Positions 1 to 8,489 of a stretch of 64,000 nt of DNA are shown here, in pieces (the stretch's first letter is position 1; each line of letters starts with the position of its first letter). The notes under the pieces are model-generated. The model was not told the DNA's origin. It worked only from the letters and a program-made list of their open reading frames with translations, and searched no databases. The DNA is taken from the NCBI RefSeq assembly GCF_003105155.1, contig NZ_QETK01000030.1, forward strand, positions 1 through 64,000, read 5' to 3'. The translations under genes were made by a program, and so were the position numbers. Source of the stretch: Pseudomonas sp. SDI. GTDB taxonomy: Bacteria; Pseudomonadota; Gammaproteobacteria; Pseudomonadales; Pseudomonadaceae.

Positions 1-18
1 CAAGGATCAGCGCGATCC

Positions 19-44
19 CTGTGGGAGCGGGCTTGTCCCGCGAG
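19..44. repeat. REP-like element at left edge
   Basis: The stretch reads CTGTGGGAGCGGGCTTGTCC followed by CGCGAG. The same words recur, in either orientation, near 26.1, 28.1 and 53.7 kb in this window. It lies just past the 3' end of the ABC ATPase gene. This is the short extragenic palindrome type common in P. putida and P. fluorescens genomes. Confidence 0.7.
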
Positions 45-55
45 GCCCTTTCAGC

Positions 56-1204
56 TCAATGCGCGCCAGCCGCCTTGTTCAGGTCGCTTTCCGCCCATTG
101 CGTATACACACAGGCATCCGCCACCGCCCAGCGCACCTTCACGTTATCCCCCGGCTGCATTGGCATCCCCGTCGCCGACAGGGCTTTCACGGTCATCGCC
201 GTGCCCCCTGCGGTGACCACGCTGCACGTCTGGCTCTCACCGAGGAACAACACCTCGCCCACCCGCGCGCTCAGCTCGTTCCAGCCCGCTGGCACTGGCT
301 CGCGCAAGGCCTGTTCGGCGGTCAGCGCCAGGGCCTTCTCCGGCCGCACCATCAACAAGACTGGCTGATCCTGAGCCAACCCCGGCGTCAGCCGCATCGC
401 CAGCGGTTGCCCCTCGAAGCGCGCCGCGCCATTGCCCTGCGCCTGCACCCGCAGGAAATTGGAGTTCCCCAGGAACGATGCCACAAAGGCATTCGGCGGG
501 TTCTGGTAGAGGTCATAACCGCTGCCCAGCCCGACAATCTTGCCGTGACTGAAAATCGCGATCCGCTGCGACAGGCGCATCGCTTCTTCCTGGTCGTGGG
601 TGACATAGACGATGGTGATGCCCAGGCGCCGGTGCAGCTGGCGCAGCTCATCCTGCAGGTCTTCGCGCAGCTTCTTGTCCAGCGCCCCGAGCGGCTCGTC
701 CATCAACAGGATACGGGGCTCGTAGACCAGCGCCCGGGCGATGGCCACCCGTTGCTGCTGGCCACCGGACAGCTGCGCCGGGCGCCGATGGGCAAAGCTG
801 TCCAGTTGTACCAGCTTGAGCATCGCGTCGACCTGCTTGTCGCGCTCGGCGGCATTGCGCTTGCGGATCGCCAGCGGGAAGGCGATGTTGTCGCGTACCG
901 ACAGGTGCGGGAACAGCGAATAGCGCTGGAAGACCATGCCGATATCGCGCTTGTGCGGCGGCACATTGACCAGTGACTGGCCGTTGACCAGGATCTCGCC
1001 GCTGCTCGGCGTCTCGAAGCCGGCGAGCATCGACAGGGTAGTGCTCTTGCCCGAGCCGCTGGAGCCGAGGAAGGTCAGGAACTCGCCGTCCTGGATGTCC
1101 AGCGAGATATCGTCCACGGCGGCAAAGTCGCCATAGTGCTTGTTCAGGTTACGCAGGCTGACGAGGGTCTTGGCCTGGCCGGGTTCTTGGATGACTGCAC
1201 TCAT
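56..1204 (-). CDS. PotA-like ABC transporter ATP-binding protein
   Basis: This is the cytoplasmic ATPase of a spermidine/putrescine-type (PotABCD/PotFGHI) importer, 382 aa, the usual length for the family. It shows a Walker A (GSSGSGKST), a signature LSGGQQQR, Walker B with LLMDEPLGALD, and a C-terminal TOBE-like regulatory region after about residue 240. It is the last gene of a four-gene operon (binding protein, two permeases, ATPase) and starts 19 bp after the preceding permease, with GAGAGA upstream of its ATG. Substrate cannot be read from the sequence: this importer class carries polyamines but also opines, amino acids and carboxylates. The operon is tied by a shared operator to the flavin-monooxygenase genes at 22-28 kb, so it may import that pathway's substrate (inference). 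Confidence 0.92.
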   Translation of the reverse strand: MSAVIQEPGQAKTLVSLRNLNKHYGDFAAVDDISLDIQDGEFLTFLGSSGSGKSTTLSMLAGFETPSSGEILVNGQSLVNVPPHKRDIGMVFQRYSLFPHLSVRDNIAFPLAIRKRNAAERDKQVDAMLKLVQLDSFAHRRPAQLSGGQQQRVAIARALVYEPRILLMDEPLGALDKKLREDLQDELRQLHRRLGITIVYVTHDQEEAMRLSQRIAIFSHGKIVGLGSGYDLYQNPPNAFVASFLGNSNFLRVQAQGNGAARFEGQPLAMRLTPGLAQDQPVLLMVRPEKALALTAEQALREPVPAGWNELSARVGEVLFLGESQTCSVVTAGGTAMTVKALSATGMPMQPGDNVKVRWAVADACVYTQWAESDLNKAAGAH

Positions 1205-1223
1205 TGTTGTTCTCTCCGGGCGC

Positions 1224-2033
1224 TCAGGCGCTGACTTGATTGCGCCGGCGCAGGGCGGCGGCGATCACCATGACCAATACCGACAGGCCGATCAGCAGCG
1301 TCGAAGCGACGGCGATCACCGGAGTCAGGTCCTGGCGCAAGGTGGTCCACATTTTTACCGGCAGGGTCTGCAGGTTGGGGCTGGCCATCATCACGCTGAG
1401 CACCACCTCGTCCCAGGAGACGAGGAAGGCGAACAGCCCGCCGGCAATCATGCCCGGGCGAATCGCCGGGAAGGTCACCTTGACGATGGCTTGCAGGCGC
1501 GAGGCGCCGCAGATCACTGCCGCATCCTCGATCGACTGGTCGAACAGCTTCAGCGAGTTGATGATCGAGATGATGGTGAAGGGCAGGGCGACGATCACAT
1601 GGCTGACTACAAAGGCGAACAGCGTGCCGGTATAGCCCAGCTTGAGGAACAGCGCGTACACCGCCACCGCGATGATCACCAGCGGCACGATCATTGGCAG
1701 GGTAAACAGCCCGTAGAGCATTTCCCGGCCGGGGAAGCGCCCGCGCACCAGGGCGAAGGCGGTCGGCAGGCCGAGGGCGACGGCGCACAGCGTGGTCAGT
1801 ATGGCCACCTTGAGGCTGGCGAAGGCGGCGTCCATCCACTCGGCATTCGAGAAGAACTGGCCGTACCACTTCAGCGTCCAGCCCGGCGGCGGGAACACCA
1901 GCCATTGCGACGAGCCGAACGACAGCAGCACGATGAACACGATCGGCAGCAGCAGAAACAGCGCGATCAGCCCGGTGGTGGTGTAGAGCCCGAAGCGCAG
2001 GCGTCGGCTCATGGCGTTGGGGGTCAGGAGCAT
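1224..2033 (-). CDS. PotC-like ABC permease
   Basis: Inner-membrane permease of 269 aa with about six hydrophobic segments, beginning near residue 18 (TTGLIALFLLLPIVFIVLLS). It has the binding-protein-dependent permease signature around residues 175-200 (EDAAVICGASRLQAIVKVTFP), which contacts the ATPase. A GAGGTAA ribosome site precedes the ATG at 2033, and only 6 bp separate it from the preceding permease gene, so the two are translated from one message. It forms the second half of the channel of the PotABCD-like importer. Family membership is secure; substrate is unknown. Confidence 0.9.
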   Translation of the reverse strand: MLLTPNAMSRRLRFGLYTTTGLIALFLLLPIVFIVLLSFGSSQWLVFPPPGWTLKWYGQFFSNAEWMDAAFASLKVAILTTLCAVALGLPTAFALVRGRFPGREMLYGLFTLPMIVPLVIIAVAVYALFLKLGYTGTLFAFVVSHVIVALPFTIISIINSLKLFDQSIEDAAVICGASRLQAIVKVTFPAIRPGMIAGGLFAFLVSWDEVVLSVMMASPNLQTLPVKMWTTLRQDLTPVIAVASTLLIGLSVLVMVIAAALRRRNQVSA

Positions 2034-2039
2034 GCGCGC

Positions 2040-2966
2040 TTACCTCGCGTTGCTGTTGCCGACCGGGGATTCCGGTTGCAGCTTCAGGTAGAAGTAGAAC
2101 AGCACCAGGGTGATGGCGATCAGCAACGCGGCGGCGGCGCTGGCCAGGCCCCAGTTGAGGAACGACTGCACCTGCTGGACGATGAATTCCGGCAGCATCA
2201 TGTTCTGCGCACCGCCGAGCAGTGCCGGGGTGACGTAGTAACCCAGCGACATCACGAACACCATCAGGGCGCCGGAGAACAACCCGGAGCGGCACAGCGG
2301 CAGGAACACCTTGAAGAAGTTACTCCACGGGCTGGCACCACAGATCGCACCGGCCTGCAGCACCATCGGGTCGATGGCCTGCATGGTTGCCTGCAACGGC
2401 AGCACGATGAACGGAATCATGATGTAGCTCATGCCGATCACCACGCCGGTGAGGTTGTGCACCATTTCCAGCGGCTGATCGATGATGCCCATGGCCATCA
2501 ACGCCTTGTTGATCACCCCCGAGGCTTGCAGCAGCACCAGCCAGGAGTAGGTGCGCGCGAGCAGGCTGGTCCACATCGACAGCAGCACTATATTCAGCAG
2601 CCAGCGGCCCCAGCCACGCGGCACCAGGGTGATCGCCCAGGCCAGCGGAAAGCCCAGCAACACGCTGAACAGGGTGACCAGGCCGGCCACCGAGAACGTG
2701 TTGAACAGTACCCGCGCATAGGCCGAGTTGGCGAACAGCTGTTCGTAGTTGCCCAGGCCCGGCACGGGCTCCAGCACCCCGCGCAACAGCAGGCCGATCA
2801 GCGGGGCGAAGAAGAACAGGCCGAGAAACAGCAGCGCCGGCAGCAGGTTGCGGCTGCCGCGCCAGCGCTGGCGCAGCGACGACGATGGATTCATGGCCGT
2901 GCCCTTGGCGCCGGCGCCGCTGGCGGCGCCGGATGGGGTTTGCAAGGCATTGATGGCGACTTTCAT
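2040..2966 (-). CDS. PotB-like ABC permease
   Basis: Inner-membrane permease of the PotB/PotH type, 308 aa from the ATG at 2966. That ATG overlaps the TGA of the binding-protein gene (ATGA), a translational-coupling arrangement that favours it over the in-frame GTG at 2978. A hydrophilic N-terminus of about 45 residues leads into the first membrane segment (LLPALLFLGLFFFAPLIGLLL). The EAA-type loop is visible as AGAICGASPWSNFFKVFLPL near residues 205-230. It works with the other permease at 1224 as a heterodimeric channel. Substrate unknown. Confidence 0.9.
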   Translation of the reverse strand: MKVAINALQTPSGAASGAGAKGTAMNPSSSLRQRWRGSRNLLPALLFLGLFFFAPLIGLLLRGVLEPVPGLGNYEQLFANSAYARVLFNTFSVAGLVTLFSVLLGFPLAWAITLVPRGWGRWLLNIVLLSMWTSLLARTYSWLVLLQASGVINKALMAMGIIDQPLEMVHNLTGVVIGMSYIMIPFIVLPLQATMQAIDPMVLQAGAICGASPWSNFFKVFLPLCRSGLFSGALMVFVMSLGYYVTPALLGGAQNMMLPEFIVQQVQSFLNWGLASAAAALLIAITLVLFYFYLKLQPESPVGNSNAR

Positions 2967-3988
2967 TTGACCAGCCACTCATTCCAGCGGGTAGCGATGG
3001 CCGGGCCGTTCTTCGCCCAGTAGGCAAAGTCGAGGGTGACCTGATCTTGAGCGTAGGCGGTCGGCAGGTTCGACGCGAGCTCGGGTTTGAGCAGGCCGAT
3101 GCTGTCGAGGTTGACCGGGGCATAGGCGGTCAGGTTGGCAAACTCGGCCTGGCCTTTGGCGCTGCTGGCGTTGGCCAGGAACTTCATCGCCGCGTCCTTG
3201 TTTTTTGCGCCTTTGGGGATGACCAGGAAGTCGGCCATGACCAGGTTCTGTTTCCAGCTCACGCCGACCGGTGCGCCGTCCTGCTGCAGGGCGTAGACGC
3301 GGCCGTTCCAGAACTGCCCGAGCGAGGCTTCGCCGGAGGCCAGCAACTGCTGCGATTGCGCGCCGCCGCCCCACCAGACGATGTCTTGCTTGATGGTGTC
3401 GAGTTTCTTGAAGGCGCGGTCCAGGTCCAGTGGGTAGAGCTTGTCGGCAGCGACGCCGTCGGCCAGCAGGGCCAGTTCCAGCACGCCGGGGCTCGGCCAT
3501 TTGTACAGGGCGCGTTTGCCGGGGTAGGTCTTGGTGTCGAACAGTGCGCTCCAGTCCTGCGGTTTGTTGGCGCCGAGCTTGCCTTCGTTGAAGCCGAGCA
3601 CGAAGGAGAAGAAGAACGAGCCGACGCCGTGGTCGGAAACAAAGCGCGGGTCGATGCGCTGCCGATCGATGGCGGTGAAATCCAGCGGTTCGAGCAGCCC
3701 TTCGCTGGCGGCACGCAGGGCGAAGTCGGCTTCGACGTCGACCACATCCCATTGCACGTTGCCGCTTTCGACCATGGCCTTGAGTTTGCCGTAGTCGGTC
3801 GGGCCGTCCTGGACCACGCGAATCTTGCTGCTGGCGCTGAAGGGTTCGGCCCAGGCGGCTTTTTGCGCGTCCTGGGTGGTGCCGCCCCAGCTGACGAAGT
3901 TCAGGCTGTCGGCGGCCAGGGCAGCCTGGCAGGAGATGGTCAGCAGGCTGGCAGCTAGCACTGCGCTAACGCGTTGGGTGAACAGCAT
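2963..3988 (-). CDS. PotD-like periplasmic substrate-binding protein
   Basis: Periplasmic solute receptor of the importer, 341 aa from the ATG at 3988, which has a GAGGG ribosome site; the in-frame extension to 4039 lacks one. The N-terminus is a signal peptide (hydrophobic VSAVLAASLLTISCQAALA, cleavage after AlaLeuAla-Ala) followed by the family opening LNFVSWGG. The PotD-like fold is supported by DVVDVEADFALRAASEGLLEPLD and the tryptophan-rich IVWWGGGAQSQQLL segment near residue 210. It is the first gene of the operon. About 100 bp upstream lies an imperfect TGGTATTCCA operator, suggesting control with ribB and the genes at 22-28 kb. The ligand is not determinable here; polyamine is only one possibility for this family. 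Confidence 0.9.
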   Translation of the reverse strand: MLFTQRVSAVLAASLLTISCQAALAADSLNFVSWGGTTQDAQKAAWAEPFSASSKIRVVQDGPTDYGKLKAMVESGNVQWDVVDVEADFALRAASEGLLEPLDFTAIDRQRIDPRFVSDHGVGSFFFSFVLGFNEGKLGANKPQDWSALFDTKTYPGKRALYKWPSPGVLELALLADGVAADKLYPLDLDRAFKKLDTIKQDIVWWGGGAQSQQLLASGEASLGQFWNGRVYALQQDGAPVGVSWKQNLVMADFLVIPKGAKNKDAAMKFLANASSAKGQAEFANLTAYAPVNLDSIGLLKPELASNLPTAYAQDQVTLDFAYWAKNGPAIATRWNEWLVK

Positions 3989-4084
3989 GGATACGCCCTC
4001 ATTTCTTGTGTTTTTGAGCGGGCTGTTGTTGCCCGCCATTTGATCGGGAGCACGAGCATTTCAAGGTCTACGGGATATCATATT

Positions 4085-4096
4085 ATGGTATTCCAA
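4085..4096. promoter_or_regulatory. Operator A, GntR-type palindrome (one mismatch)
   Basis: ATGGTATTCCAA differs at one position from the perfect TGGTATACCA palindrome found at 5339, 26048 and 27944. It lies upstream of the binding-protein gene that opens the importer operon. It is AT-rich, as expected for a promoter. The regulator is inferred to be the GntR protein encoded at 21218-21970. Confidence 0.6.
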
Positions 4097-4139
4097 ACTT
4101 TTCGCAAGCGGCTTGATGCTACCGGCTATCCGGGTCCCT

Positions 4140-4168
4140 CTAGTCGCAGGCAAGCCAGCGCCTACAGC
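4140..4168. repeat. REP-like element, second family (GCAAGCCAGCGCCTAC)
   Basis: TCGCAGGCAAGCCAGCGCCTACAG differs from the CGCGGGAC...CCCACAG family. The reverse complement of its core (GGCGCTGGCTTGCCTGCGA) occurs just after the AraC gene near 44049-44075, and a related piece lies at 44163-44180. Here it lies between the 3' end of ribB and the promoter of the importer operon. Confidence 0.55.
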
Positions 4169-4184
4169 GATGAGGCCAACCGGT

Positions 4185-5306
4185 TCAGCCCAGGGCTTCA
4201 GCAGTAAACGGAATACTCTGCACCACCTCCAGGTCATACCCGGTCAGCCCCGCGTATTTCAACGGCGGCCCCAGGTGGCGCAGCTTGCCCACCCCCAGGT
4301 CTTGCAGGATCTGCGCGCCGGTACCGACTTCCGAGTAGGTCCGCGACTGCCCGCGCTGATACGGCCGGGGCGGTTGGGTCAGTTGCGGCACACGCTCCAG
4401 CAACGCCTGCGACGACTCGTGATTGGCCAGCACCACGACCACTCCGCAAGCCTCCGCCGCGACCTTCTGCAACGCCGCCCACAAGGTCCAGTTCGGCGGC
4501 CCGGCATACTCGGCGCCGACCAGGTCGCGCAGCGGGTCGATCACGTGCACGCGCACCAGGGTCGGTTGCTCGCGGCGGATCTCGCCCATCACCATCGCCA
4601 TGTGCACGCCGCCGCCGATGCGGTCTTCATAAGTGACCAGGCGGAACGTGCCGTGCACCGTCGGCAGTTCGCGCTCGCCGATGCGTTTGACGGTTTGCTC
4701 GGTGCTCAGCCGGTAATGGATCAGGTCGGCAATGGTGCCGATCTTGATGCCGTGCCTGGCCGCGAAAATTTCCAGGTCCGGTCGACGTGCCATGCTGCCG
4801 TCATCGTTGAGCACTTCGACGATCACCGACGCCGGGCTGAACCCGGCCAGCCGTGCCAGGTCGCAACCCGCCTCGGTATGCCCGGCGCGGGTCAGCACGC
4901 CACCCTCGCGGGCGCGCAGGGGGAAGATATGCCCCGGCTGGACCAGGTCTTCGGCGCGGGCCCCGGGCGCCACCGCTGCTGCCACGGTGCAGGCACGGTC
5001 GGCCGCGGAAATGCCGGTGGTGACCCCACGCGCCGCTTCGATCGACACGGTAAAGGCGGTGCTGAAGGCGCTACCGTTAGTCGGCACCATCTGCTCCAGG
5101 CCGAGCCGCTGGCAGTGCTCCTCGTTCAGCGTCAGGCAGATCAGTCCGCGCGCCTCCCGGGCCATGAAGCTGATGACGCTGGCGTCGCAACGCTCGGCGG
5201 CGATCAGCAGGTCACCTTCGTTCTCCCGGTCCTCGTCGTCCACCAGCAGGACCATCTTGCCCTGGCGGTAGTCTTCGAGAATCTCTTCGATGCTGTTGAA
5301 AGCCAT
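4185..5306 (-). CDS. ribB: RibB long form: 3,4-dihydroxy-2-butanone 4-phosphate synthase with degenerate GTP cyclohydrolase II-like domain
   Basis: Makes the four-carbon precursor of riboflavin from ribulose 5-phosphate in the cytoplasm. 373 aa. The N-terminal half has the DHBP synthase acidic motif DDEDRENEGDL (about residues 23-33), SFMAREARGLIC and HTEAGCDLARL. The C-terminal half aligns with GTP cyclohydrolase II but lacks the zinc-binding Cys-x2-Cys-x-Cys cluster and the GRGIGL segment, so that activity is probably absent, as in other pseudomonad long-form RibB proteins. No FMN riboswitch fits in the 75 bp before it; instead a perfect TGGTATACCA operator lies there, shared with the divergent DUF1330 gene. 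It is therefore probably a pathway-specific extra copy serving the flavin-dependent enzymes at 22-28 kb (inference). Confidence 0.9.
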   Translation of the reverse strand: MAFNSIEEILEDYRQGKMVLLVDDEDRENEGDLLIAAERCDASVISFMAREARGLICLTLNEEHCQRLGLEQMVPTNGSAFSTAFTVSIEAARGVTTGISAADRACTVAAAVAPGARAEDLVQPGHIFPLRAREGGVLTRAGHTEAGCDLARLAGFSPASVIVEVLNDDGSMARRPDLEIFAARHGIKIGTIADLIHYRLSTEQTVKRIGERELPTVHGTFRLVTYEDRIGGGVHMAMVMGEIRREQPTLVRVHVIDPLRDLVGAEYAGPPNWTLWAALQKVAAEACGVVVVLANHESSQALLERVPQLTQPPRPYQRGQSRTYSEVGTGAQILQDLGVGKLRHLGPPLKYAGLTGYDLEVVQSIPFTAEALG

Positions 5307-5338
5307 GCTGCAAGCTCACTATTGTTGGGTAGAAATAA

Positions 5339-5348
5339 TGGTATACCA
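5339..5348. promoter_or_regulatory. Operator B, perfect TGGTATACCA palindrome
   Basis: AATGGTATACCATAATACCA: a perfect 10-bp palindrome followed by a repeated half-site (ATACCA). It sits in the 75-bp divergent region between ribB (minus) and the DUF1330 gene (plus) and could control both. Identical or near-identical sites are at 4086, 26048 and 27944. Confidence 0.75.
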
Positions 5349-5381
5349 TAATACCAATTTACCCCGTAGAGGAGCGTTGCG

Positions 5382-5675
5382 ATGAAGGCGTACTGGATTG
5401 CTCACGTCGATGTCACCGATCCGCAGCAATACCTGCACTACACCCAGCGCGCGCCGGCGGCGTTCGCCGCGTTCGGCGGCAGGTTGCTGGCCCGTGGCGG
5501 GCGCAGCGAAGCGCTGGAGGGGCGAGCGACGCCGCAGCGCAGTGTGGTCATCGAGTTCGACTCCTACGCGCAGGCTCTGGCCTGCTACCACTCGCCGCAG
5601 TACCAGGAGGCCTGCCGTCACCGTGAGGGCGCGGCACGGGCCGAGGTGATTATCGTCGAGGGTTACCAGCCGTAG
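5382..5675 (+). CDS. DUF1330 family protein
   Basis: Small cytoplasmic protein of 97 aa with the ferredoxin-like alpha/beta layout of DUF1330 (MKAYWIAHVDVTDPQQYLHY at the start, RSVVIEFDSYAQALACYHS in the middle, VIIVEGYQP at the end). The family is related to dimeric alpha-beta barrel monooxygenase-like proteins, and no activity is established for it. A strong GAGGAG site precedes the ATG. It is transcribed divergently from ribB across operator B, so it probably belongs to the flavin-pathway regulon rather than to the hydroxyproline genes downstream. Function unknown. Confidence 0.85.
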   Translation: MKAYWIAHVDVTDPQQYLHYTQRAPAAFAAFGGRLLARGGRSEALEGRATPQRSVVIEFDSYAQALACYHSPQYQEACRHREGAARAEVIIVEGYQP

Positions 5676-5778
5676 TCGCAGCGGCGTTGTGCCGAGTTCG
5701 TCATCTACTCCGGGCAAAGCGATCAAGCCGCTGGCGCCGGTATGCGGCAGGCTGAGCAGTCTGCCCAAGGAGATGACC

Positions 5779-6786
5779 ATGACCCGACTGACCCTGTCCG
5801 AAGCGCACACGCTGGCCTATTCGATCCTGCTGCACAACGGCTTCGCCGCCGACCATGCGCGGGCGGTGAGCGACACCATCATTGCTGGCGAGCGCGACGG
5901 CTGCGCCTCCCACGGCCTGTACCGCGTGCTGGGGTGCGTCAGTTCGCTGAAGGCCGGCAAGGTGGCCGCCGATGCGCGGCCGGACGTGATCGACCAGGCG
6001 CCGTCGATCGTGCGTGTGGATGCTGCCGGCGGCTTCTCGCCACTGGCCTTCCAGGCCGGCTTGCCGTTGTTGCAGGCCAAAGCCCGGAGCAATGGCATTG
6101 CGGCCCTGGCGATCAATCGCTGTGTGCACTTTTCCGCACTGTGGGTGGAGATCGAGCAGTTGGCTGAGGCCGGTCTGGTAGCCTTGGCGTTTACCCCGAG
6201 CCATGCCTGGGTGGCTCCGGCCGGCGGTCATCGGCCGGTGTTCGGTACCAACCCGATTGCCTTCGGTTGGCCGCGTACGGGGGCGCTGCCGTTTGTCTTC
6301 GACTTCGCCACCAGTGCGATTGCCCGTGGCGACATCGAATTGCACCGGCGTGCCGGCAAGGCCATCCCCGAAGGCTGGGGGGTAGACGAGCAGGGCCAGC
6401 CGAGCACCGATCCGAACGTGGTGCTGGACCGTGGCGCCATGCTGACGTTTGGCGGGCACAAGGGCTCGGCGTTGGCGGCCATGGTGGAACTGATCGCCGG
6501 CCCGCTGATTGGCGACCTGACCAGCGCCGAATCGCTGGCGCATGCCGAGGGCAGCAAGTCGTCGCCCTATCACGGCGAGTTGCTGATTGCGCTGGATCCG
6601 CAGCGGTTCCTCGGGGCCGCTGCCGCCGAACATCTGGCGCGCGCCGAAACGCTATTTGAGCGGATCGAAGGGCAGGGCGCACGCTTGCCGTCACAACGGC
6701 GTTATGCAGCACGCGTGCGCAGCCTGGAAGAGGGGGTAGAGATTCCGCAGGCGTTGTATGAGGACTTGCAGGCGTTGCTGGGCTAG
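5779..6786 (+). CDS. LDH2-family NAD(P)H oxidoreductase, probable delta1-pyrroline-2-carboxylate reductase
   Basis: Member of the malate/L-lactate/ureidoglycolate dehydrogenase (LDH2) family, which includes delta1-piperideine-2-carboxylate/delta1-pyrroline-2-carboxylate reductase (DpkA type). 335 aa. The ATG at 5779 is chosen because AAGGAG lies 6 bp before it; the ATG at 5773 has no spacing. Visible family motifs are ERDGCASHGLYRV (about residues 42-54, catalytic Ser-His-Gly), AINRCVHFSALW, PVFGTNPIAFGWP and GGHKGSALAAMVEL. It is convergent with the hydroxyproline genes. Reducing pyrroline-2-carboxylate to L-proline would complete the 3-hydroxyproline branch started by the two dehydratases at 9531 and 12656. 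Substrate is inferred from context. Confidence 0.8.
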   Translation: MTRLTLSEAHTLAYSILLHNGFAADHARAVSDTIIAGERDGCASHGLYRVLGCVSSLKAGKVAADARPDVIDQAPSIVRVDAAGGFSPLAFQAGLPLLQAKARSNGIAALAINRCVHFSALWVEIEQLAEAGLVALAFTPSHAWVAPAGGHRPVFGTNPIAFGWPRTGALPFVFDFATSAIARGDIELHRRAGKAIPEGWGVDEQGQPSTDPNVVLDRGAMLTFGGHKGSALAAMVELIAGPLIGDLTSAESLAHAEGSKSSPYHGELLIALDPQRFLGAAAAEHLARAETLFERIEGQGARLPSQRRYAARVRSLEEGVEIPQALYEDLQALLG

Positions 6787-6799
6787 GGCGCTGGGCGGG

Positions 6800-6832
6800 C
6801 CTCATCGCGGGACGAGTCGTCCCGCGATGAGG
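6800..6832. terminator. Perfect 16-bp hairpin between convergent genes
   Basis: CCTCATCGCGGGACGA and its exact reverse complement are separated by one base. It lies between the 3' ends of the plus-strand reductase and the minus-strand aldehyde dehydrogenase. It has REP core words (CGCGGGAC), so it is a REP derivative that probably acts as a bidirectional transcription barrier. No clear T-tract follows on either side. Confidence 0.6.
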
Positions 6833-6851
6833 TTGCGCTGCGACCGCTGTG

Positions 6852-8432
6852 TTACAACGCCTCGCGACTGTCCTGGCCATCCAGCAACCGCCTGATCCCC
6901 AGTGGATTGGCGTTCTGCAACGCTTGCGGTAGCAACTCATCCGGGCAGTTCTGGTAGCACACCGGGCGCAGGAAACGCTCGATGGCCAGGCTGCCCACCG
7001 AGGTTCCGCGCGCATCCGACGTGGCCGGGTACGGCCCGCCATGCACCATTGCGTCACACACCTCGACCCCAGTCGGGTAGCCGTTGAACAGTACCCGGCC
7101 AACCTTCTGTTCCAGCAGCGGCAGCAGCTCGGCGTGCGCGTCCAGGTCGGCCGCTTCGGCGATCAAGGTTGCCGTGAGCTGGCCGTGCAGCGCGTCCAGG
7201 GCCTGCCGCAATGCCTTGGCATCGGCCACCGCCACCAGCACCGTTGCCGGCCCGAACACTTCTTCCTGCAACAGCGGCTCACCGTCGATCAGCAAGCGCA
7301 CGTCTGCCTCGAACAGCTGCGCCGCCGCCTGCCGGCCCTGCTGCGGCTTGCCGGCCACGTGGCGGATGCCAGGGTGTTCGTGCAGCGCCTGCACCGCGCG
7401 GTTGTAACTGGCCAGGGTGCTGCTGTTGAGCATGGTCTGGGGCGCCTGCTGCTCCAACTGCGCCGCCAGTTGTTCACGGAATGCGTCGAACGCCGGCGAG
7501 CGCAGGCCGATCACCAGCCCCGGGTTGGTACAGAACTGCCCGCAGCCCAGCACGACCGAGCCGGCCAGTTCGCGGGCAATCTGCTCGCTACGGTTGTGCA
7601 AGGCCTGCGGCAGCACCAGCACGGGATTGATACTGCTCATCTCGGCAAACACCGGAATCGGCTGCGGACGTGCCGCGGCCATGTCGCACAGGGCGCGGCC
7701 GCCCTTGAGCGAGCCGGTAAAACCGACCGCCTGAATCGCCGGGTGCTTGACCAGCGCTTCGCCGACACCGGCCCCGTAGATCATGTTGAACACGCCCTTG
7801 GGCATCTCTGTGCGCTCGGCGGCGCGCAAGATCGCATCGGCGACCTGCTCGGCGGTGGCCATGTGGCCGCTGTGCGCCTTGAACACCACCGGGCAGCCGG
7901 CGGCCAGCGCCGCCGCGGTATCGCCGCCTGCGGTGGAGAATGCCAGGGGGAAATTGCTGGCGCCGAAGACCGCTACCGGGCCGACGCCGATGCGGTACTG
8001 GCGCAGGTCGGCGCGGGGCAGTGGCTGGCGCTCGGGCAGCGCCCGGTCGATGCGTGCGCCGAGGTAATCGCCGCGCCGCAGCACCTGGGCGAACAGCCGC
8101 AGTTGGCCGCTGGTACGCCCGCGCTCGCCGAGGATGCGCGGCTTGGGCAGGGCGGTTTCTTCGCTTACCAGCTGGATGAAACGGTCGTCCAGGGCATCCA
8201 GTTCGCTGGCGATGGCGTCGAGAAATTCCGCGCGGCGCGCCGGCGCCAGGCTACGGAACCTCGGGTAGGCCTGGGCGGCGGCGTTGGCGGCGGCGTCCAC
8301 TTCTTCGGCCGTGGCCTGGCGGAAGCGATATGGCAGCGGCTCACCGGTGCTCGCGGCATGGCTGAACAGCACTTCGTTGCCGGCGGCGCTGCGTGCGCCG
8401 CCGATGTAGTTGTGGCCGACAATCTGCGGCAT
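6852..8432 (-). CDS. lhpG: Alpha-ketoglutarate semialdehyde dehydrogenase (hydroxyproline type)
   Basis: Oxidises 2,5-dioxopentanoate to 2-oxoglutarate with NAD(P), the last step of trans-4-hydroxyproline degradation. 526 aa from the ATG at 8432 (AGGAG ahead), the size of type III KGSA dehydrogenases and longer than ordinary ALDHs. Catalytic Glu264 (VFAEMSS) and Cys301 (GQFCTNPG) are present, and the nucleotide-binding loop GFTGSLKGGRAL is near 237-248. It lies 57 bp after lhpC in the same direction and is the last gene of the operon, ending at the hairpin at 6800. The family assignment is firm; substrate follows from length class and context. Confidence 0.9.
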   Translation of the reverse strand: MPQIVGHNYIGGARSAAGNEVLFSHAASTGEPLPYRFRQATAEEVDAAANAAAQAYPRFRSLAPARRAEFLDAIASELDALDDRFIQLVSEETALPKPRILGERGRTSGQLRLFAQVLRRGDYLGARIDRALPERQPLPRADLRQYRIGVGPVAVFGASNFPLAFSTAGGDTAAALAAGCPVVFKAHSGHMATAEQVADAILRAAERTEMPKGVFNMIYGAGVGEALVKHPAIQAVGFTGSLKGGRALCDMAAARPQPIPVFAEMSSINPVLVLPQALHNRSEQIARELAGSVVLGCGQFCTNPGLVIGLRSPAFDAFREQLAAQLEQQAPQTMLNSSTLASYNRAVQALHEHPGIRHVAGKPQQGRQAAAQLFEADVRLLIDGEPLLQEEVFGPATVLVAVADAKALRQALDALHGQLTATLIAEAADLDAHAELLPLLEQKVGRVLFNGYPTGVEVCDAMVHGGPYPATSDARGTSVGSLAIERFLRPVCYQNCPDELLPQALQNANPLGIRRLLDGQDSREAL

Positions 8433-8489
8433 GTAAGACTCCTGCAAATAAGGTTGGGGCCAGGCCGGCGGCGATAATGATGCCGTCAC

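Noticed and set aside
1140..3023. A 627-codon open frame antisense to the importer permease genes
   Set aside because: Low-complexity His/Gln/Gly/Arg composition and no recognisable motif. The opposite strand encodes three well-defined ABC components.
5307..5381. Possible FMN riboswitch upstream of ribB
   Set aside because: Only 75 bp separate ribB from the divergent gene and none of the RFN conserved stems are visible; an operator is there instead.
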